A model generated the notes under the pieces. That model searched no databases. It was not told where the DNA came from and saw only the letters and a list, made by a program, of their open reading frames with translations. Position numbers and translations under genes: made by a program. 64,000 bases of DNA. Origin: Escarpia spicata. Lineage: Eukaryota; Annelida; Polychaeta; Sabellida; Siboglinidae. Position 1 is the stretch's first letter. The number at the start of each line of letters is the position of its first letter. This document shows, one piece after another, positions 10,607 through 25,600 of the stretch. The stretch spans positions 48,267,883-48,331,882 of the forward strand of contig OZ023214.1 in NCBI GenBank assembly GCA_963995525.1, written 5' to 3'.

Positions 10607-13600
10607 GTAAGTGACCCATAGTGGTGTATGACACTAATTCAGTAGCATGCAATTTGGTGCATAACTGTCTATATTCTTGTTTTGTTGCTGTCAGTTGAGT
10701 CTTGAGACGGGGAATTTGTAATTTTTTTAAGAGAACAGTTGTTACTCACATGTGCAAGTATAACCAAAATACCGTTTACAGAATTTTTATTAATTAAGTA
10801 TACACAAATTTTCATAGATTTGATGATACACACATTGTTACACACACACACACACTCGTGCACACACACTAAAAGGCAGACCAAGAATGGGCGGACTACA
10901 TTCACAAGGATTCGCACGATCGCTGCACTCCGATTTTACATCCGTTTTTGATGTTGCCTATTGTATCAATTTGTATGCATTTGTGTGCATTCGTTTATAA
11001 ACACTGATGGTTTAATGTGCATGCGTGCTTGTGTGTAGAATGGCATTCCATTGATAACATCAATGAAATACCTTTGTTCAACTAATGATTAATTCAGAAA
11101 CTTGTGATTTTGGTATTTTATTTTACAATGACAAACACAAGATATTAAAAACACAAATGCGTTAGCAATGGCTAAGCCTTTGACAAACTGAATAGAACAG
11201 CAGCAACATCTGTACAATTAATAATATAACTATTCTTGGCTTGGTTTTGTTTAGTTTTATTTAGGCAATAATGTGCAAACTCATAAATATATTAATGCAA
11301 ATAAATGTTTTTATTTCATGTATTTATTTCTCGGCTGTTACAAATAGCATAGATAAAAAGTATGTATTTATATGTAGTGTTGTATAAATATGCACAAAAC
11401 AAGGCAGTTATGAGTTCATAAATAAAATTGTGATTGTATCTGCGAGAGCTGATCACATGCACACATAGTCTGTGTTTTAAAATGTTCACAGTTTCTTTTT
11501 AAAATGTGATTTGTGTTGGTTCAATTAATTTTAATTTTGTTACTAACAGTAGTTGTTAAACAGTCACATGAAATTAAATACTCGCATTAACAAATTATTT
11601 AGATCAAACCAAATACCAGGTACTTATATCAAAGACAATTAACTAGCAAAGCCTCCAAATTTCAAAAATGGTCACTGTTGGTGTTTCATTACAAAATTAC
11701 AGTTTGCTAAAGCTGATATGAAAGATATAAGTTTCTTAAGTGACTGGTGTCCCCAATAACAAGAACATTCAAATCCTTCAAACTATTCACACAGTCACTA
11801 ACAAATATACAGCAGTGACAATCCAACTGAGTTGCAACCATATATGCCCATAATAGGCCCCCTATACTATAAATTAAACATAATCAAAAGACTGACAAAG
11901 TCTCAGAATTTCTCACCTTGCTGTGTAGTAATTATTTCAGTATCTCTTTTGTAGCAAGTAGACTGTTTATCTTTATTATTCTTTTGATTTAAAAAAAATA
12001 CATGTTACACCAGTCATGATATTATATTCCTACCTGCTAAAATAATAATGAGACACATCCCAATGTTTACAGATGCACTCGCAAAAAGACAGAACAGACA
12101 TCATGCACATCGTTGTGGATGTGGTCCGCCTTGTCCGTCCGTTCTTGGTCCGCCTTTTAGTGTGCAACACATGCACGCACGTACACACTCACGCACACAT
12201 ACTGCAGTATGAAGTACTATGAACTCTGATCAATCATTCTGACTATATAATAACATGACTTTGTTGCAGCCCCACAAAGGCAAGGGAAACACAGATGGCA
12301 TGTACAAAGACCAGCAGTTGTTTCAGTGTGGTGTCGACTGTGGCATGTTTGTAGCAATCAACCGACTGAGGAAGTGTCCCGACTCTGTATCTTTCGAGCC
12401 AAACTCCCCTCTGCCCGATGCCCCGGTGTCAGTGGGTGAACGCGTCGTGTGGATCAGTGATAAAGGCCCGGAACTGGGCACTGTCCGCTGGGTGGGGGTC
12501 CTGCATGACTGCAAAACAAGCGATCTCACTGTTGGCGTTGAATTCGTAAGTAGTTATGACGATAACTAATAATAATGACTTATTTATGTTTTAGAAACTG
12601 CTTTTAATTGTGTATCAATGCCGAATTTCCTTTCATGAAATAATAGTGTTATTGTATTCTTTTTAGTTCTGTTAAATGAATTGACCAATCTAAATATTCA
12701 TATATATATATATATTTTATATATATATATATATATACCTAGACATTGTGGATTTGCCAGGTAACCCCTTTAATTTGCCATTTTAAAAGTTTAAGCAGAA
12801 CAGAATAAATGTGTGTATTATATACATATATATATATGTATATAATACACACATTTATTCTGTTCTGTTTAAACTTTAGACAATTGCCAATTTAAAATGG
12901 CAAATTAAAGGAGTTACCTAGCAAATCCATGAGGTCTAGGTATAATACAACAATGGGTTAACATGTTATCTTGGTGAGTTTTGCTTGAGTGCTTCACAGT
13001 TGAGCTATTTTGGGATTTCCAGTGCATTGAAGATTTTAAGTTATTCAGTTACTTCCTTGTTAACGTGTCGTTACATTATCTGTTTATAATCCATGTGGAT
13101 GAAACCAAAATGTTGTGTATTCAAATATATGACATATTCAAGGTGTATAAGTTCTATAACATACTTCATGGAATATGCAAATATGCATATTGAGTCATTT
13201 TATTGCAGCAACATGTATTTCTCAGGTGTCAAATATAGCCATATGTCTGAACATCTATGCCACGACAGTGGCGCCACACGGTGGCCAATACCAGCCAATT
13301 TGTAGTCTAGAACATTATAATAATTATATTGCTGTTGATGAGTCCAAATACAGAAGTCCATATTCGCGACTTAGAAGTTAGTGTAAATAATATGGATCCT
13401 CAGCTGTGTCTTGTGAAAACAAAGAAGTTGAATTGGACTTAACAAGTGAAATAAGAACCCATAGTGAACTCATTCATGTGATCAGACCTTGCTGCCCTTG
13501 TTGTTCAAGAAGTCAAACTAACACTAACACATATCTAGCCCCATGGTTTGGATCAGAATGGAGTTCCGGTGTTTTCACTTTTCAACATTGATATGAAGAT

Positions 13601-16600
13601 GGGTTTGGTTCACTTGAAACATTAATTAGATTAAACAAGATTTAACAAGATTGCCACCTAGAGAATTAACTTTAGGTGGCAGGTGGACAATCTTCTGGCT
13701 TATCGAGAGTCCAACCCTTTTATTTATGTGTCTCCCACCCTTTTGAGCTATGTGTCGATTTTAATTTTAAACATATTCACGCTACTAGCACCCACACATT
13801 CAGCAGATAATATGTTCCATTCATTTACAGTCCTTTGTGAAAATGAGAACTTACTTATATCTAATCTACACTGCTCCTTTACTAATGTAACTTCATGTCC
13901 TCTAGTCCTTCTATCTTTGTTAACTGAGAAAAAAATATTTCTATCAATATTTTCATAACCATTTATTATTTTAAACACTTCTATCTGATCTCCTCTCAAT
14001 CTCCTGGTCTAGTGTTGTTAAACCACATTCTTTTAGGCAAATTTCATAACTAAGATCCCTCAGTTTTGGTATCGTTTTAGTCGCTCTCCTCTGTACTCTT
14101 TCTAGCATATCTATGTCCTTCCTGCGATATGGCCTCCACGCTTGTATACAATATTCTAAATGAGGCCTCACTATTATTTTGTACAGCGGTATTATTAGTT
14201 CTTTTTTCTTATACGCTATATTTCACCTAATTAATCCAAGGATTTGATTTCCCTTTGAAGCTGCAATTCCGCACTGCTCTAAAACGTTCATATCAGCACT
14301 AATGGTTAACCCTAAGTCCTTTTCTTTTACTTAAATGCTTGTTGTCTTGTCCACAACAAGACAGTCACAACAGCTGCAGATCATGAAACGTTAAGGATGC
14401 CAGTTTAAAAAAAAAAGTTTTCTTTTTGATGTTTTAGGATAATAATGTTGGCACGGGAACCGGGAAGTACCGTGATCGGCAGCTGTTCCGGGCGAAGCAA
14501 GGCCACGCATCGCTGATACCACCAATAGGCCTGATGAAGGCGAGCGAATTTTACTCAGACATGCCGACAATGCAAGGTATTATAATTTTATATTTGTGTC
14601 CAATGATTTCACTTAAAGTAAAGATTTAGTTTTTCACAAACTTAGTCTGAAAAGAAACAAGCAAAAAATCAAAATGAGGAGGGTAATTGGAAATCACACA
14701 AGCACTGTTGTCATTTGTTGTGTTGCAGTGCGGCCACCTGAAACTGGGCAAGGTGAAAATATCTGAAGCGCGATTTTGTTCTGATTTCAGTCATTTAGTA
14801 CTCTAGTGTGCATACAGTAATTATTGAAATGTTTTGTTATGATTTGCATCTTGTAATGATTGCTGCTACAGAACCTCCCGGTTTGGTAACGGTTGTACAT
14901 GCAATGCAGCCATTTATACCTAATCCAACAATCATACTTTGTAGGTGTTACAACATATATAATGTAAAATATACAGTAATCGGAGGCGTCAAGTAGCAGT
15001 AATTGTAAAAAAATTAACCCAATGTATCATTGATTAACAAAGCAATTAAAATGTATGTATTTGGATTAATGAATGACTAGAAAGAGAACAAAGTTGTAAT
15101 GTGCCTGCATTCTTCTTGCTGCCTTTTACTACAGTAAACCTCAGATATAATTAATGTAAAGGTAAGTTCTTATATAGCGCAATATCCAGTCCTCAGGGTT
15201 GCTCAAAGCGCTTTACTGTTTACTCCCTGGCAGACCTGTTCAATCGAATACCATCTCGACTTCTCTCGGAAGCATTCGGTCATGCTGCAATTAATGCGCG
15301 AAGACTAATCATACACAAATATCCACCACTGTCTATAGGCAGGTACTCATTCATACAGCTGAGTTAACTGAAGCAATGTAGAGTAAACGAACTTGCCCAA
15401 GGTTCGACACCGCCGCACAGAATTTAAACCCGGGTTCTCTCAGTCAAGAGTCCGAAGCTCTTGCAGCTGCGCTCCACTCCATAATTAATCTCTCGGCACT
15501 GGCCAATTTATTCAGTCTACTCACCTTTCTCCTCTGAGGTAAGTCCCTCCACAGAGCCCAGTTTATCCAACCAGTTCACTCAGCTGTATGAATGAGTACC
15601 TGCCTATAGACAGTGGTGGATATTTTTGTACGAATAGTCTTTGCGCATTAATTGCACGGTGGCTGGATGCTTACCAGAGAAGTTGAGATGGTGTTCGATT
15701 GAACAGGTCTGCCAGGGAGTCAAATGTAAAGCGCTTTGAGCAGTCTGCTGTGCTGTATAAGAATGCATCTTTACCTGTATAAACAAAATTTGTTATTAGT
15801 TAATTTGTTGTATCTGAGGTTTATAGTATGTCCCTGTCGATGAACCATTGCCATATGTTGTAGATGGCCGTGGTAGTCTTGCGGCAACAACCCCCCGATC
15901 CAGTGCTTCAACCCATGGTGCAAGCACCAATGACACTACTGCCTCAACCCGCTCACATGCCACTCTGCCACCTTCGCGGCCTGACCCTGCCAGCAGAACA
16001 CAACCAGAACTGTCGATATACGATCGCCAGCCAGCACACACACTAGTCAATGACACTGTCACATACCAACCTGCACAACCACAATATGCTGACACGCTCA
16101 CGTACCGACCGGCACAAGCACTACATACTGACATTGTTACGTACCGGCCGGCACACATGGACAATTTGAAATATCGACCGGCCCAGACACTGGCCACTGC
16201 AGGCTACCGGCCGGGCCACACATTAGAAAACACCGGTGTTACGCAAGCTGAGGTTGAACACCAAGGTGCCAGGGCGAAAGGTGGGTCTGCGAAAACACTA
16301 GGTTTAGGGAGGATTGTGCAGTATCAACCATGGGCTGACAATGGTAGGTTGTAATTTCTGCGCATTCCATAAGAACACATTTCATCTGCGTACTTAAAAA
16401 AAAGTAAATTCTCCTACGAGGAAAATCCATATCTAGTCAAGAATAAATCTATATGTAATCAAAAATATATGATATGCACTGTATAATGCCACATGGGTAT
16501 AGTATTCAACCCTACTTGATACTTGGTGTTGCTTGCAACCACTCATTGAGCAACAAACCACTTGTTCATAGCGGCACCTGGACTCTACGTAACTATCATG

Positions 16601-19600
16601 TTTTCTTATGTACATCATCAATTGGTAGATCAGATGCCAATGTTCCAAAGGACGTGAATGAACATAATAAGAAGCGAGTGTACTTCAGCACCTTGGGGGA
16701 GATGCACTTAAATGATCCAACGTTATCATATTACTACATACATACGTGACATTGCAGTGAGCCAGCAGAGACGCGTTGACACAGTGGTGGTTGACTCGGA
16801 TGAAGAAGACAGCCACACAGAACTGATAATGCCACGTCCCATGTGCTACACAGCCCCCATGGCCGCTGCCTCCAGTCCCCGCTCCAGTCTGCCAGCCAAC
16901 CGCACAGCGCCACTGCCCAGACCAAAGTCAAAGGCCCAGAATGGGGAAGCCAACGGGGACTACATCGTCCCAAAGACATTAGACCCAGCGGAGGCGGGGA
17001 CGGATCTTGAGTTGAACAGCATCGTTGAGGTGTGTGGCAACCCGGAGTATTGTCGCTACGGGGTCATTCGGTGGATTGGATATATGCGCGACAAGAACAA
17101 ACCAATTGCCGGGCTAGAGATGGTGAGTGGGATGTGTGGAGGACGACCATTTTATCTGGCACTATGGAGATTAAATATGTATTTTTTACCTAATACAAGA
17201 GGACCTGAGAATTGATGGTCAATAACATATTACAAAAAATATATATTTTCAGATTGCTATTGGGATTTCAAGATGTTGACTTTGAGTGCATCCATGCAGT
17301 TGCATTATGCCATATGAACGACTGTTAATATCAATGGGATTTGATGGCTACAGCATGAAGAATTTCATTTGTTGCCACAGATTTAATTCAAACTGTCATT
17401 TAGTTGGGTGGGGTGGTGACTGCATAAACGACACAGAGATTGTAAATAATAAGAGGGGTGACGGGCATGAAAACATTTACTTGATGCTACTGTAGCATTT
17501 AAGTATAATGTTAGACATCATTTAAAAATCAGAAGTTTGTGTTTGGATGTTAGCATTATATAACGGTGTCAGTGGGACTTGTCTGGCTGTCATATTGTCA
17601 GACAGAAAACAGTGGAAACATCTCATCATGTGACCACATTAAGTGGATGACATACCAGTAAGTAAGTAAATATAAATAAATATTAATCTATACACTGTGT
17701 ATGATTTTAATATGAATGAATAGTGGAGCAATAATTGTGGCGTGTCTGAATGCTTCCTGTGCTAGTGGTAGAGTGACTAGGTCTATCAAAGACTGAAGTA
17801 TAAAGCACTTTACAACGCTGTATGTTATATGTTGATGTGTGTATCAGGAGGAAGAGAGTGGAGCCTGCACAGATGGTACGTTTGGTCGGACGCGACTCTT
17901 CACCTGTCCGCCCAAGAAGGGCTTCTTTGTCCATCTCAAGAAACTCCGCCGGGACCGCAGATTCGAGGAGGCGGGACAGGACCTGAACCGACGGGAAAGT
18001 CTAGGTGTGGCATGTGTAGCATTTTATGCACTTAAAACTCCCTCCTGTATTGATTTAGTACAATACGAATCATGTGTGTTCCCGTTCAGATTTCTGAGAG
18101 ATGATGTTGACAAATGATTTTATTGTTTCATCCGACCCCTTTGGGAGTATAAGAAACAATCGTATTAGTTTAAAAAAGTTAAATGTAACAAATATATAAG
18201 ATAATCACTATGTATGTTGAATACTCTATACATAACACATTATTTAACATAGCATGTCTTCAATTTATGGAAAAGGAAATGACAAATTACAACATTATAT
18301 ATTTAACAAATGAGTATGAAAAATATAATTATGTGCACTCAGTTTTAAAAAAGAGTTCATACTTTTATTGTATCAAACAAATTTAATTGGATCATTAATA
18401 AAAAACTGAATAACTTTGTACGGTCATACTGACCATTTTTTTAATTTTCTATCAATTTTTTTTCGGATGCTGTAAACAATTAATTTAATATTTTTGGGGT
18501 ATAATTTAATCAGAAATTACAAAAATGTAAATAATGTTGTATATGCCGAAATGTGGGCTCTGTCATCCAGAGGTACAGGAGACTAGTATGGGCTCAGTCA
18601 CAGGCCTGGCCTTGGGATGTAGAGCCCACATTTCTCTCTCTTTAACTTAATCTCTTTAATAAACGTCATTCATTTGGCCTTATTTCATCACTACCGTAAA
18701 TTCTGTATTTGTAGCCGCATCCCTAATTAAAGCCGCACCCCGACTTGACCTAACCCCTGATTTTCCTCCGCGCAGTTTGTCACAGGCAAAAACCTTATTT
18801 AAAGCCGCACCTGGACTTTGAGCCATGACCATTTAACCCTGCGTGTGACATACTTCCGTAGCGCACACAAGTAGAAAAAATTAATAGGTTCCACAAAGAA
18901 AGTCATAACTTTGTTATTAATTATCATAAATGAATGAATAAGGTATAACTTTATTGGTAAAAGACTTTAATGTAATGCATTGATAATAACTACATCACAT
19001 TTTATATTAACGTAAGAATAATACTATATGTGAATGTTGTCAAAATGGAAAACAAAAATAAACAAATTTCACCATGCTACCAGAAAATAACTGGGTGGCT
19101 GAATGTCCATACACCCAGTGAACGAAATGTAGCCATGCATTTAAGCTATACGGTAAAGCTAGAATTATTAAAATATTTGGAGAAGTTTTATTTTTATGCC
19201 ATTTTATGTAGAGTCATGTATAAAGTCGATGTTATAAATGCATTGAACAGACTAGAGCTGGTTTAGTGCAGTAGGACCAGCTGTGTTGACTTCAAAGGTG
19301 TTTGATTGACAGCTAGTAATTACAATGTAATAATTGTCGTCGCTGCGCCGCCTTGAGAACGGATGTGATCTTGTGGTTTGGTCTACTTCTTCCAGTTCCA
19401 GACAGTTGACCCACGCACTTGGCATTATAATAACGCTGTATCTTACCAGGGGAAGTGCAATTTACTCCAGTGCTAAGGGGCACTTGTAATGGTGGTTGTG
19501 TTGACAATCAGGTGAAGCCTGGCTTCAGCAAAGCCAAGGTGTGAACGTTGTGCTTGGAACTTGGCTTAAAACATCAACACCTGATACCAAGAGCAAGCAT

Positions 19601-22600
19601 TTAACAAAGCAGACAGTTATTACAGTTGATGTCTGCTAGTGTGGGACAGTTGTTAAGAACGGCGGATGCCATCATATTCAAATTTCAAAAACGTTTGTGC
19701 GCGACGGTGATGCCGACGGCCCAGACACGGATACGCGGGATGACGCTGCCATGCCGTTCCAGGCAGCGTTCTTTGATAGCGACAATGAAAGTGACTTTGG
19801 AGGATTTTAGTTGTGAAATGGATGATGCCATCTTATTTGAAGATGTTTGCCCAGTGCACACGGCACGGATACATGGAATGACACCGCCGTTTCGGCATGG
19901 CATTCTTCAACGGTGACGATGAAAGTGATTTCGCTGACGATGGATTTTAAAATTTAATGTTTTCACATGTCTTGATCTTTCTTTCTGAACATCTTATGGA
20001 CACGGGTTTGTACGTGTTATGTAATTATATTTGCACCAGTGGCAGTTGTAATACAATGTTTTATTGATACATCCGACTTCGTTTTTTCGGTAAGTTTTTC
20101 ACTTAGTTATTATCAACGATACTACTGACAACCCAGTGAGGCAATGTGTGAGATGCAGACAGTGATTTTGAGGGGTTTTAAACCTGATCAAGCTGGACCT
20201 ATCTGATCATAGTGATGAACTGGAATCCACATTTTAGCTCAGCCACTGGTGATGTATGATCGCGTTGCATCACTGCATGTTTTTTAACGTTTTATTGATT
20301 TGATACAGCCGACTTCCCTTTTCTTTGATATTTACATCGTCATTGCCATACCGTTCTATTCGCTAGTACCAACAACCCAGCCAGCGACCTGATATTAATT
20401 TTTTCGGCAAAATACTGTATTTAAAGCCACACCCCAACTTTGACATTTCCTTCCCGATATCAGTGACACAATATTGCAATTGAAGCCGCGGCTATAAATA
20501 CAGAATTTACGGTATTCATGACTTGTGTTGGTGCTTGCATAAATGTAAATTATGCAAAGTGGATACAATACCATAAATGAACGGTTGTTGTCCTTTCCCT
20601 GCAGCATTCGGCACCATAGACTGTCCCGAAGTCGAGGGCATGGTGGCACCACCTAGTGACATCACAGAGCTCTCAGTATACATAGGGAAGAACAAGGGCA
20701 TCCAAGGTCACCACAACTCGTGTTACCTGGACGCGATGCTCTTCAGTATGTTCTCATTCTCGCTGGCCTTTGACCCTCTGCTCCACCGGCCGAGACGGCG
20801 CGGGGACATCGACGAGTACGAACAAGTGCAGAGCGTGCTGCGAGACTGCATTGTAAACCCACTGCGCAAGTGAGTTGACAGCATCGCCGTCTCTGTGCTT
20901 CTCCCCCTGGTAAAAGGGTTGGAGTGTTTCTTGGATTTATATCAGTGTCAACTAAAGACTAATTTCTTTTGGACTGCAAAAACCAATAGTTGAGTTATTT
21001 ACTTTTTCAGTGGACAAATTGCTGTCATTTACTACACGGCACTATCATTCGCTGTTATATCCGAAACACACCACAGTTTCTGCAGGTAATGTATGTTTTA
21101 TGTAGTATATTTTGCTATTTCTTTCAGGAACTTCTTTGTGCGTGCTGACAAGGTGCTGAAGCTGCGTCGTCAGCTGGATAAACTGGGCTCCGTGGAAGGT
21201 CTTACCTCAGAGGAGAAAGGTGAGTGGACAAATGAGGGTGCAGTGACAACGGGGGGAAGTGGGCTGTTTTTTTATTGGACATAATGTATATGTCTGTATC
21301 TATATGATCAGATGAATCATGTCCATTATGACCAGGTAGATCCTGTCCATTATACCAAGGTGGATTTATTTGTGCTTTGTGGCTCTGTTCTTTCTTCAAT
21401 CTTTCTTCATACTGCAATATAAACACAGATATTATCTCTTCCAGTTTCATAAACCTGATTTAATCTTACAGAGAAAGCGATAACAGTTAAATGATAAATT
21501 ACACAGGTCCCATCACAATGGCGGCCGACGCCGGTGAAAGAGCATCTGGATATTTTATGGACATCTTTGGACTAAAGTGGTTATTTTTGCATTAGCGGAC
21601 TGAAATGCATATACATACCATCTGTGACACTTCATCCTGATACAGTTGTGTAACTTGATCATATTAAAGTCAATTTACATTAACATACGTTTCACATGCT
21701 TGGCGTTGCCTTTCTTGCAGTTGATTTCCCCCACCATACACAGTGACAAACAAACCCCCATGTAATGCTTAACCTCTTGGCACATTGTGAACTCATGCAA
21801 ACACCCCATAGGGCGTGAATGTTATGTCCTATGAATTCACCGAGTTGCATTCTGGTTTCAGACCCAGAGGAATTCTTGAGTTCACTGTTGGAACAGATTA
21901 TGAAGGCTGACCCCTTCATCCAACTGAAGTAAGTCATGTAATTAGGAAAGAACCGCAGCTACACAGGCGCGCACTGTATGAATATACAGCGTTTTGATAA
22001 CAAAATAATTTAAAATCACGTTTTGTATAATGAATGTGCAACAAATATTTCGGAGTCTGCCACCATTCTCTATGATTTTGGATTCTAAATATATAGCAAC
22101 TTAATTTTGTTGTTCGAGTTGTTATTTAAACTTTGAGGATGAAGCACAGAAGTGACGGTTTCTCAAAATTAAGAAAATGGATATATCATCTTTTGCCGTG
22201 AAACCATTCATATATATAAATATATATGTATATCAATAAACTAAATAAATAAATAACATTTCCACATGATTAAAACATTCTTTTAAAAAATTGCTAAGAA
22301 GAGTGTATTAAAATGTAATGAATATGTAAATAAATTGTTGCTCCTATTCAGATGGTTAATACTTGTAATACAATGACTGTTTCAGTTCTGGCCAAGAGTC
22401 GTACTTTTACCAGCTGTTTCTGGAGAAGAACGAACATATAGTCCTGCCAACCACCCAACAACTGCTTGGGCTGTCGTTTCTACAGTCGGACATCAAGCTA
22501 TTGGGGGTGAGTGGACCCTTTGTGTCTTGTGTGCCACGTTTTACTTCATGTTAAGCGACCGTTGTGCAGTGGGACTTAGTAGCACAGTTGGTGGAACATC

Positions 22601-25600
22601 ATGGGTCCAGTAAAGTAAAGGTCAGTTCTTATATGGCGCATTATCCAGTCCTCAGGACTGCTGAAAGCGCTTTACACTTTACTCCCTGGCAGACCTGTTC
22701 TATCGAACATCACAACTTCTCAGGTAAATATTCAGCCATGCTGCATTTATGGTATGAAGAACATTCATACACAAATATCGACCGTCTTCAGTCAGGTACA
22801 CATTCATACAACTGAGTGAACTGGAGCAATGTGGAGTGAGCAAACTTGCTCATGTTTTGAAACCGCAGCGAGAGGAGTCAAACCCAGAATCTCTCGATTG
22901 TGGGCCTGATGCTCTATCCGCTGTCCCACAGCACTCCACAACGTGTACCAATCAGGGTGCTACGCAGGAACTTACATTTGTGAGGGTTGATTGTTTGGGT
23001 AGCTTAATTCATCATTTTTCAAAGTGAACAAGTTTGTAGACACTCTGAAGTGTAAAATATGTTAATATTATTGTTTGTATTTGGACTAAAAATCCACAAA
23101 TGTGTACAAGAAAATGTTGTTTTCAGGTGCCGTCCTGTCTTATCCTACAGATGCCACGATTTGGGAAGGACTATCGAATGTATAAGCGCATAATGCCAAG
23201 TCTCTATCTTGATATTACAGACATTTTAGACAAAGGTAAGTCAAATGATGGACGGAACATAAATATCTTGAGTTAGTAATTTATCTTGTTAGAAAACTGT
23301 GACGTAGACGATAGCATGAAGTGAATATGTTTCAATCATATTCTGACAGTTTTTTTTTACCGTAAGCCGCCATCTTCTGTAGTTTTGCAACTGGTGCCTA
23401 AGTGGTGTAATGACACATCAAACTATTGATAGTTGGGACGATAATACAATATTTACCAATACTATATTCGATAGTAAAGATAGCTGGCAAACAATCAACA
23501 CTGAAAATTGTGTCACAATGACCACTATCATTGTGATACAAGTTTCCCTGTTGATTGTTTGTACTTTTCAACTTTTGGATTGGACATTTTTGGATGGTGA
23601 TGGTGCCACTGTGACTTCACCATCAATTTACTGGGAAATGCCTTGATTGGTGACAGCAGAAATTAAATAGTCAGTGGGAATGAGTTTGATATCAAAATAC
23701 AGTAAACCTCGGATATAACGAATTGCTCGGGACTGGTCAATTAATTTGTTATATCTGAAATGCTTTATATCTGAAATTGACCATCAACTTGCTCATACTT
23801 ATAAAAATAGGATTTACATCAATGAATAAGAAGCTAACAATTATGTGTAGAATATAAGTACAGTAGTGAGAAACACTTTATTCCATAGTATTTAATATAA
23901 GATGAAACAAATATGCTGCATTTTGTTTATAGCACATTGTCAGTTTGTTATTTCCAGTGATATTCCACAGATCGAGGCCATTGGGACTGATATAACTGTT
24001 CGTTATATTAGAAAACTTGTTATACAAATTTTTTATACGCACAGAAATTTGATAAGAAAAAATCAAGACCAATTAATTCATTCATTATAAGAGAGAATTC
24101 GTTATAACCAAAGTTTACTGGATTATAACATAATAACTGCTGCCTTTGGCTTGTTGCTCCATTGGTGTGGGTGGGTGTGTGGGTGGGTGTCGGTGTGGGT
24201 GTGCGTTAGTTGAGGTGATTGGTTGATTGCAGGTCCAAGAGCATGTACGATATGTGACGGACTCGCAACGTACGAATGCAAGGACTGTTACAAGAAGAAC
24301 TGCCCAGGTCTTGACCAGATTGCGTACTGTGACGGTTGTCTCAAAACGGTAAGAATGGTCCCGATGCAGGAGACTGTTTAACTGACATTCTTATGAGCTC
24401 ATCAACTTGATTTTGCTCTTTAAAAAATCTGTTTTGTTCCTTTAACAGTGACTTAAGAATATATTTTGTTCCATTAACAGTGACATTGTATGGTGTAAAT
24501 AGGCACATTTGTTTGCTAGAGGGAAGCTCGGTGGCAGGAGTTTGCATTATTTGGAATGTGGCCAAATATAATAAATGTGGCATGAGTCTGCATGAGATTC
24601 TAGAGCTAACAATTATCTTGCCAAATAAGATTAAGTTCTCTGTCAATTGTCTTGTCAAATAAATTGATGTAAAATTGTGTTTTTAACTGCTTGTATTGGC
24701 GTAATGACCATTTCATTGTACGGTGGACCCTTGTTTTAGGGTTACCTTGGTAATACAGCCATCTTTGCAATTAAGGTCACCCTACAACAATCCCAAAGTA
24801 TTTCCACATACAGTAAAGTATAGGAAATTAGTCCCACTAATACAGTCACCTGGCTATTCAGGTCACTTGTCCACTTGCAAAGGTGACCTTAATAGTGAGG
24901 TTCCACTGCACTTGCCAAATGGGTTTTTAACATTGTACCAATATAGATACTAACTAGACATTGAATATCTGCTGTTGGCATTCCAGAGTCACCACAGGAA
25001 GAGAAAAGATCACAAGCCACAGAAACTGAAAGTGAACCGAGAGTATGTAGACTTTATGGAGAAGAACAAAGGCACACACAATGACATGCCTATCAAACGG
25101 CAGTTGATGGAACTGTTTGCTGTTGTCTGCATCGAGACAAGTCATTATGTCGCATTTGTCAAGTGTGGGACGGGAGACGACGCACCGTGGGTGTTTGCTG
25201 ACAGCATGGCGGACAGACAAGGTACGAGTTGGAGGGACATGGTACAAGTACAAGGTGGCGACATGGGGGATCTCTGACAGTGTGGCTATACGTCGACTAA
25301 CATTTATGTTTACATTTTATTAAAATGCTAAGACTTAAGTACTGATTACTGTACCTGGGTAGCGACTCACAATTACAATTACTGTAATGGTGATACAGAA
25401 AACTGTGACAAATAAAAGAAAAACAGCTAAAGGTGCTAAGACTTGGTTAAAAAAAACTGAACTAAAACTAAAATGCAGAAAACTAAAGTTGGAAGTTAAT
25501 ATGTATATCCTTATCAAATGTTGTAAAAATAATATTACAAAATTGGATAAGTAAATACACAGCATATATTAATGAAGAACAACAATAATATGTCATGTTG

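Larger units (their letters stand above)
15132..15826. mobile_element. pogo/mariner-type MITE carrying two SINEs (CYLD intron)
   Basis: The ends are CAGTAAACCTCAGATATAA and the inverse of CTATAAACCTCAGATACAA, each bordered by TA. These are short terminal inverted repeats with the TA duplication typical of the Tc1/mariner superfamily. Inside lie two SINE copies in opposite orientation (15158-15483 and 15556-15778). The right end is 37 nt upstream of CYLD exon 5. Confidence 0.65.

Noticed and set aside
15827..15863. Alternative acceptor TTTATAG for CYLD exon 5
   Set aside because: With phase 1 from exon 3 or 4 it leads to a stop within a few codons; the acceptor at 15862-15863 keeps the frame.
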